The position numbers were made by a program, and so were the translations under genes. Shown one piece after another: positions 59,577-64,000 of a stretch of 64,000 nt of DNA. Source of the stretch: Nitrosococcus wardiae (lineage in GTDB: Bacteria; Pseudomonadota; Gammaproteobacteria; Nitrosococcales; Nitrosococcaceae). A model generated the notes under the pieces. The model saw nothing but the letters and a program-made list of their open reading frames with translations, had not been told where the DNA came from and did no database searches. The DNA is taken from positions 2,995,659 to 3,059,658 of the forward strand of contig NZ_CP038033.1 of the NCBI RefSeq assembly GCF_004421105.1, read 5' to 3'. Every line of letters begins with the position of its first letter. Positions within the stretch are counted from its first letter, which is position 1.

Positions 59577-60143
59577 ATGATGAAAGCCCCGACCCGCCTC
59601 ATTATTCTTGTTGTTTTAATGCTATTACCATTAACTGGTTTTTTATCTGGAAATCAAATGATTATTGACTTTAGAAGCCAAGAGCCACGCTCCTGGCAAA
59701 TCATCAATGATGGTGTTATGGGCGGCCTTTCAAAAAGCAACTTCCGTATAATCTCATCGGGAACAGGTATTTTTGAAGGGCATGTGTCATTAGCAAACAG
59801 AGGGGGCTTTGCCTCAGTACGCTGGCCGGTTGGAAAATTAGATTTATCGTCTTTCACTGGCCTAGCAGTCCGTATTCGTGGCGATGGCCAGCTATATCGC
59901 CTTAGATTGCGTACCGATACTCAATTCGATGGAATCGCCTATCAAACCAAATTTCAGAGTTCCAATCAAGCCTGGGAAGTAGTGAAACTACCCTTTGCTA
60001 CCTTTGTGCCCACCTTCCGTGGCCGCATTTTGGAAGATGAAAAACCACTCGATTCTAGCGCAATTTTCCAGATAGGCGTAATGATTGCCGACAAGCAGGC
60101 AGGCGATTTTCAATTGCAGATTGAATGGATTAAAGCTTATTAA
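59577..60143 (+). CDS. CIA30-domain protein with N-terminal membrane anchor
   Basis: The start is set at ATG 59577, which gives 188 residues beginning with a hydrophobic signal or anchor (LIILVVLMLLPLTGF). The CIA30 fold follows: WQIINDGVMGGLSKSNF, GGFASVRW, then YRLRLRTD and YQTKFQS. The domain is named for a mitochondrial complex I assembly factor and has galactose-binding-like topology. Bacterial members are widespread and not proven to act on complex I. Here it would face the periplasm if the signal is cleaved. Confidence 0.82.
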   Translation: MMKAPTRLIILVVLMLLPLTGFLSGNQMIIDFRSQEPRSWQIINDGVMGGLSKSNFRIISSGTGIFEGHVSLANRGGFASVRWPVGKLDLSSFTGLAVRIRGDGQLYRLRLRTDTQFDGIAYQTKFQSSNQAWEVVKLPFATFVPTFRGRILEDEKPLDSSAIFQIGVMIADKQAGDFQLQIEWIKAY

Positions 60144-60449
60144 TAGGGTCAGTTCTCATTCACTGCTTTGTCCTTACCCTCCCTCACTAGGAAATTAAGA
60201 CTTTTTATAAATCCCCTCCTGTCAATCGGGATTCGGCTACCCAAGTGAGGAACCCGTTTTATATTATGGGTGACTGCGCTATATAATGCTTGAAGGGGCA
60301 CAAACAGGATTCGCCTATCAGGGTAAAAGTAGTCGTTTGAAGGTCTATATATGACTGTTACCAGGCCTACTTAATGCCAATCTCCTGACAAGCGATTTTC
60401 TGAAAAAACCCAATTGAGCGCAATACACAATGATAAAGGAGAATAATAC
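60144..60449. other. Gene-free stretch upstream of cytochrome P460
   Basis: About 300 bases without a gene. A strong AAAGGAGAA ribosome site lies at its right end. No clear promoter boxes or repeats were identified. Confidence 0.35.
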
Positions 60450-60974
60450 ATGAAATACCCTTTGAAATTAGTGACTATAATCTGTGCTTTGTCTCCCTTC
60501 TACGCCTATGGGGGCGGGGACCCTGAGTTTGTCAAGTTTCCCGAGGGTTATGAGCAGTCTTTTAGCAAGTATGCCACAATTAACCGCGCCAATCAGAAAC
60601 AGGTGGCCAAACTCTATGCCAATGAGACCGCCGTTTCCAGCCACAAGGAAGGCCAGACCGCGGATTCAGGATCGATCATTGTCATGGAAATATACAAACC
60701 TAAAACGGATGCCGAAGGTAAACCTATTCCCAGCAGCAACGCTATCTTCAAAATTGATTCACTTGCCGCAGTTGCTGTCATGGAGAAAAGGGACAATTGG
60801 GAAGCGGCTTACCCCCAGGAGCATCGTGCAGGCAATTGGGGATTCGCCGTGTATAACCCTGACGGGACCCCCAAGAGCAATGATCTAGAGTGCGCCCAAT
60901 GTCATACTCCTCTGGAAAGCCAGGACTACATGTTCACCCATCAGAAACTTACCGACTACGCCAAACATCACTAA
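60450..60974 (+). CDS. Cytochrome P460 family protein
   Basis: A 174-residue periplasmic cytochrome with a signal peptide (cleavage near AYGGG). The haem motif CAQCH is at residues 148-152 near the C-terminus, as in cytochrome P460 and c'-beta proteins. The preceding beta-rich domain includes GSIIVMEIYKPK, whose Lys residues are candidates for the haem cross-link of true P460, and NWGFAVYNPDG. P460 enzymes oxidise hydroxylamine, making N2O or NO, and are typical of ammonia oxidisers. The Lys cross-link cannot be confirmed from sequence alone. A strong ribosome site precedes the ATG, and a hairpin follows the gene. Confidence 0.88.
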   Translation: MKYPLKLVTIICALSPFYAYGGGDPEFVKFPEGYEQSFSKYATINRANQKQVAKLYANETAVSSHKEGQTADSGSIIVMEIYKPKTDAEGKPIPSSNAIFKIDSLAAVAVMEKRDNWEAAYPQEHRAGNWGFAVYNPDGTPKSNDLECAQCHTPLESQDYMFTHQKLTDYAKHH

Positions 60975-60993
60975 ACGGCAAAATCCTAAACCT

Positions 60994-61025
60994 AAGCCAC
61001 GTGGCATACCATTGCCGCGTGGCTT
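60994..61025 (+). terminator. Strong hairpin after cytochrome P460
   Basis: AAGCCACGTGGCA faces TGCCGCGTGGCTT with a six-base loop, 13 pairs with one G-T. No T tract follows, so it may be an mRNA-stabilising or processing hairpin rather than a true intrinsic terminator. Confidence 0.5.
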
Positions 61026-61229
61026 ACACCAACCATTAACACCTCTTTTCTAACGCCAGCCCTCCGTTTTACCCCTTCAATACAAATACCTTTAACAATT
61101 CTTAATAATTTTTAATAAATTTTGTAATAATTCCTAATTACCCTTGTAACAATGCTTACTGTAGGATATTTCTCAACCTCTCGCTCAAACACACCACTAT
61201 CTTCGACTTCGATTCCTTAGTAAGTACCT

Positions 61230-61351
61230 ATGAATAAAAATATGAGGTGTTTTAGGAGCGAGCTGGTGGTGTTCCGCAAACCCGTTTTTTTCCTCCCTGA
61301 AAAAAGGGTTTGCGGGGACTTCCCTGTCCCCTGGCTCCACACCACCGGCTC
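61230..61351 (+). repeat. Palindromic MITE-like repeat, copy B
   Basis: It starts ATGAATAAAAATATGAGGTG, with AGCTGGTGGTGTTCCGC near the left and ACACCACCGGCT at the right as imperfect inverted ends. CCCGTTTTTTTC faces GAAAAAAGGGTT in the centre. It is closely related to copy A, 2.8 kb away, and carries a fuller left arm. Confidence 0.65.
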
Positions 61352-61466
61352 GCCCCAGGAGTACTTCAAAACTTTTACTAAGATACTTAGTAGCTACATA
61401 GACTCTAGTAAAGCTGTATATTAGGTAAAGCAAACCATAACTCACTCAATCGAATCTTGTTTAAGG

Positions 61467-61649
61467 TCAAATTTTTGGGGAAGATAAATAGGAATTTTTC
61501 ACAAGAATTAGCTTCGATATTTTGGCATGACCGGAGAGGGAACGATGCTTCGCTTGAGATAGAAGAAACCTTGCTCGTAATCGGGGTAATAAAAAAACCA
61601 ACGTGCTCCCGCCAAGCAACACAATTGTAATAAAGATTTCTGGATTCAT
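61467..61649 (-). pseudogene. Possible remnant of an aminotransferase-family gene start
   Basis: A 60-codon frame with a hydrophobic N-terminus (FITIVLLGGSTLVFLLP) followed by RARFLLSQAKHRSLSGHAKIS. The AKHRSL.GHA stretch recalls the N-terminal extension of a class III aminotransferase family I know from proteobacteria; after it the similarity ends and stops follow. It may be a decayed gene or a small membrane protein. The identity rests on recall only. Confidence 0.3.
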
Positions 61650-61676
61650 TGTCTTGTTTACCGTTTAGGGACATCA

Positions 61677-62550
61677 ATAATAAAAAAATTTATTGTTCAA
61701 TTCTTCCAGCAAAAGAATATCAACTTCTGGCTGACTAATCGAATTCTGCGCCGTCTCCTGACTCTATTCATGGGCTGGTTTAGTCGAATAGAAAAATCCC
61801 TTAATTGCCAAAGCTTCAATTGCAGTCTGGCAATTCTTCGTAGATGATCTCCGTTTGGAAGAAGCGCAAAACAAGTCCTTTCGAAATCTACATGACTGTT
61901 TTACCCGCAAGCTTAAAGACGGTGCCCGAACGATTGATCCCGACCCAGCAATAGTAATCAGTCCCTGCGATGCTGTCGTCGGCGAGATGGGGGCCATTGA
62001 GGGGACACAATTGATACAGGCGAAAGGATTCCCCTATACTTTGGAAGACCTGCTTGGAGACTCGGAACAAGTAGCCCGTTATCGGAACGGCTGGTATATG
62101 ACACTGCGGCTCAAATCCAGCATGTACCATCGCTTTCACGCCCCCTGCGACGGCCAAGTTCGGGAGGTCAACTATATTTCCGGCGATGTCTGGAATGTTA
62201 ACCCGGTTGCACTGGAGTACATTGAACGACTCTATTGCAAAAATGAACGGGTGGTGATTCCCCTAGACACCACTGCCTTTGGCCAGGCCATCACCTTGGT
62301 GCCTGTCGCCGCCATCCTGATCGCTAGCATGCACCTGAATTTTCTGGATGTCCTGCTTAACCTTAAATACCAAGGACCGAACCACATTCCCTGTGAAGCT
62401 TCCTTTAAAAAAGGCGAGGAGATGGGATATTTTCATCAGGGCTCCACCATTATTGTTTTTTCGACTCCCCCCCTGAAACCCTGTACCTGGCTTCGACCAC
62501 AAACCCAAGTACGGATGGGACAACCTCTGCTGGCATGGACAGAGATTTAA
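61677..62550 (+). pseudogene. psd: Phosphatidylserine decarboxylase, frameshifted
   Basis: PSD makes phosphatidylethanolamine from phosphatidylserine. The main frame (from TTG 61855) has the family core: NLHDCFTRKLKDGAR, SPCDAVVGEMG, YHRFHAPCDG, and the self-cleavage motif HQGSTIIVF that generates the pyruvoyl group. The family N-terminus, however, lies in another frame: TNRILRRLLTLFMGWFSRI from 61677 to about 61802, continuing as IAKASIAVWQFFVDDL only after one extra base near 61803. The gene therefore has a single-base insertion. No normal start codon is visible in the first frame. It is either a pseudogene, a sequencing error, or a shorter protein from an internal start. Confidence 0.75.
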
Positions 62551-62675
62551 AACCAAGCAAAATCAATGAGGAGCATTTATACTTAGGAATCGAAGAGACC
62601 AGGGAACGGCGTATCAAATTGGCGACCTTCTCCCAAGAAAAGAAGGTGATTTTATGCCCATTAGGAGGGATATAA
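62535..62675 (+). CDS. Possible small ORF overlapping the end of psd
   Basis: 46 codons from ATG 62535, overlapping the last 16 bases of psd in another frame and ending just before glpK. The product is charged at first and hydrophobic at the end ([19 protein letters not shown] then LCPLGGI). No ribosome site is clear. It may be a leader for glpK or chance. Confidence 0.25.
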   Translation: MDRDLKPSKINEEHLYLGIEETRERRIKLATFSQEKKVILCPLGGI

Positions 62676-62683
62676 AAAGCAAA

Positions 62684-64000
62684 ATGGCAACAAGTCATGT
62701 ATTGTCTATCGATGCGGGCACTACCGGCATCACCATTTTGATTTTTGATCAGCAGGGGCGCATTCAGGGCCGAGCCTATTCAGAATTTACCCAGCATTAC
62801 CCCCGGCCAGGATGGGTGGAACATGATCCTAACGAGATTTGGTCAGTCACCCAAAAAGTAGTCGCCGCCGCCTTGCAGGAAGCCCATCTAGAGCCCGCCA
62901 ATCTGGCAGCGATCGGCATTACTAACCAGCGGGAAACGGTGGTGATGTGGGACCGAAGCACGGGAGAACCCGTGGCAAAAGCGATTGTCTGGCAAGATAG
63001 GCGCACCACCCCGCTCTGTGAAAAACTCAAAGCCAGGGGTCTGGAGGAGACCTTCCGGCACCGAACCGGGCTTGTTATCGACCCCTATTTCTCAGGCACT
63101 AAGGTCAAATGGCTTCTTGACCATGTGGATGGCCTCAGACAACGGGCAGAAGGCGGTGAGATCGCTTTTGGCACCATCGATTCCTGGCTCGTCTGGAAGC
63201 TCACAGGCGGCAAGAATCATATTACCGATTACTCCAACGCCAGTCGAACCCTACTTTATAACATCCACGACTTACAGTGGGATGAGGAAATCTTGCAACT
63301 GCTCCATATTCCCCCCGCCCTGTTGCCCCAAGTCAAACCCTCTTCTTATGTCTATGGGGAAACCATACCCCAAGCCCTTCTCGGAACCGGCGGCATTCCT
63401 ATTGCAGGAATTGCAGGGGATCAACAGGCTGCCCTCTTCGGCCAGGCCTGCTATGGGAAAGGGCTAGCTAAAAATACTTACGGGACTGGCTCCTTTGTGC
63501 TGATGAATACCGGTAAAGAGGCTATCTTAAGCCAGGAAAAGCTGCTGACCACCATCGCCTGGGGAATCGGCGATGAACCCGTTGAATATGCCTTAGAAGG
63601 CGCCATCTTTATCACGGGGGCGGGAATTCAGTGGTTGCGAGATGGCCTAGGGATCATCAACCACGCCTCAGAAACCGAGGACTTAGCCCGCTCAGTAGAA
63701 ACCAACGAGGGGGTCTACTTTGTGCCAGCTCTCGTCGGCCTTGGCGCCCCCCACTGGGATCCCTACGCCCGCGGTACCTTGCTGGGAATTACCCGCGGCA
63801 CCACTAAAGCCCATCTGGTGCGGGCAGTACTAGAAAGCATGGGTTACCAAACTCGGGATGTGGTCAAGGCCATGGAACGAGATTCGGCAATCCCGCTAAA
63901 AGTGCTACGCTGCGATGGGGGTGCCTCAATCAATCGCTTTCTGATGCAATTCCAGGCAGATATTCTCGGGGTAGCGGTAGAAGTTCCCAAGATTACAGAG
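62684..64000 (+). CDS. glpK: Glycerol kinase, partial (runs off the right edge)
   Basis: 439 codons are visible; the C-terminus is beyond the window. The FGGY-kinase fold is plain: the N-terminal phosphate loop [60 protein letters not shown] and [14 protein letters not shown]. It phosphorylates glycerol to glycerol-3-phosphate. An in-frame ATG at 62654 has AAGGTG close by and could be the true start. Its position next to psd fits phospholipid metabolism. Confidence 0.92.
   Translation, partial: MATSHVLSIDAGTTGITILIFDQQGRIQGRAYSEFTQHYPRPGWVEHDPNEIWSVTQKVVAAALQEAHLEPANLAAIGITNQRETVVMWDRSTGEPVAKAIVWQDRRTTPLCEKLKARGLEETFRHRTGLVIDPYFSGTKVKWLLDHVDGLRQRAEGGEIAFGTIDSWLVWKLTGGKNHITDYSNASRTLLYNIHDLQWDEEILQLLHIPPALLPQVKPSSYVYGETIPQALLGTGGIPIAGIAGDQQAALFGQACYGKGLAKNTYGTGSFVLMNTGKEAILSQEKLLTTIAWGIGDEPVEYALEGAIFITGAGIQWLRDGLGIINHASETEDLARSVETNEGVYFVPALVGLGAPHWDPYARGTLLGITRGTTKAHLVRAVLESMGYQTRDVVKAMERDSAIPLKVLRCDGGASINRFLMQFQADILGVAVEVPKITE

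Overview
The window reads as a chromosomal segment of a gammaproteobacterium of the Chromatiales, most likely Nitrosococcus or a close relative (a marine ammonia oxidiser). The basis is the style of the conserved proteins, a cytochrome P460 gene (60450-60974), a periplasmic alpha-type carbonic anhydrase, a sulfite-dehydrogenase-type molybdoenzyme and an exosortase-associated acyltransferase. The genus is inferred from recalled family resemblance; no search was run.

Layout. 1-3806 is AT-rich accessory DNA ending at a tyrosine integrase next to tRNA-Gly(CCC). It looks like one end of a genomic island that continues beyond the left edge. It carries a winged-helix-like protein, a PD-(D/E)XK nuclease candidate, three tandem small helix-turn-helix-like proteins and a family of double-hairpin repeats, two copies of which are translated in frame inside genes. 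4002-9598 holds a hydrolase, a sulfite dehydrogenase/cytochrome c pair, a YjbQ-family gene, rlmI and metZ. 10255-12786 (minus) is a porin, a phosphate-binding-like protein and an exosortase-system acyltransferase. 13766-21182 (minus) is tRNA-Pro, a merR-type gene and the translation operon thrS-infC-rpmI-rplT-pheS-pheT-ihfA; infC appears to start at AUC. tRNA-Val, uvrB, an aspartate-type aminotransferase and tRNA-Asn follow.

At 24948-26820 a 1.87 kb insertion is bounded by the 3' end of tRNA-Asn and a 47-nt copy of it. It has no integrase and contains truncated genes plus a tiny secreted peptide. After an AT-rich stretch come ppa, a Met-rich periplasmic protein, carbonic anhydrase, the pyruvate dehydrogenase genes E1alpha-E1beta-E2 (minus), and a minus-strand cluster of a PRC-barrel gene, cydA, cydB and rtcA. 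Two unknown small genes precede a complete complex I operon, nuoA to nuoN with fused nuoCD (39605-54235). Its NuoL has a tandem 27-residue duplication near the C-terminus.

The right end carries a PAS-GGDEF-EAL protein, an ATP-grasp-like protein, a TIGR04283-type glycosyltransferase, DUF3565 and CIA30 genes, cytochrome P460, two copies of a palindromic MITE-like repeat, a frameshifted psd, and glpK running off the right edge.

The core genes describe respiratory energy conservation: NADH supply by pyruvate dehydrogenase, oxidation by complex I, a bd-type quinol oxidase, and cytochrome c-linked oxidation of sulfite and N-oxides. The most unusual material lies in the island at the left end, the tRNA-Asn insertion and the NuoL duplication.
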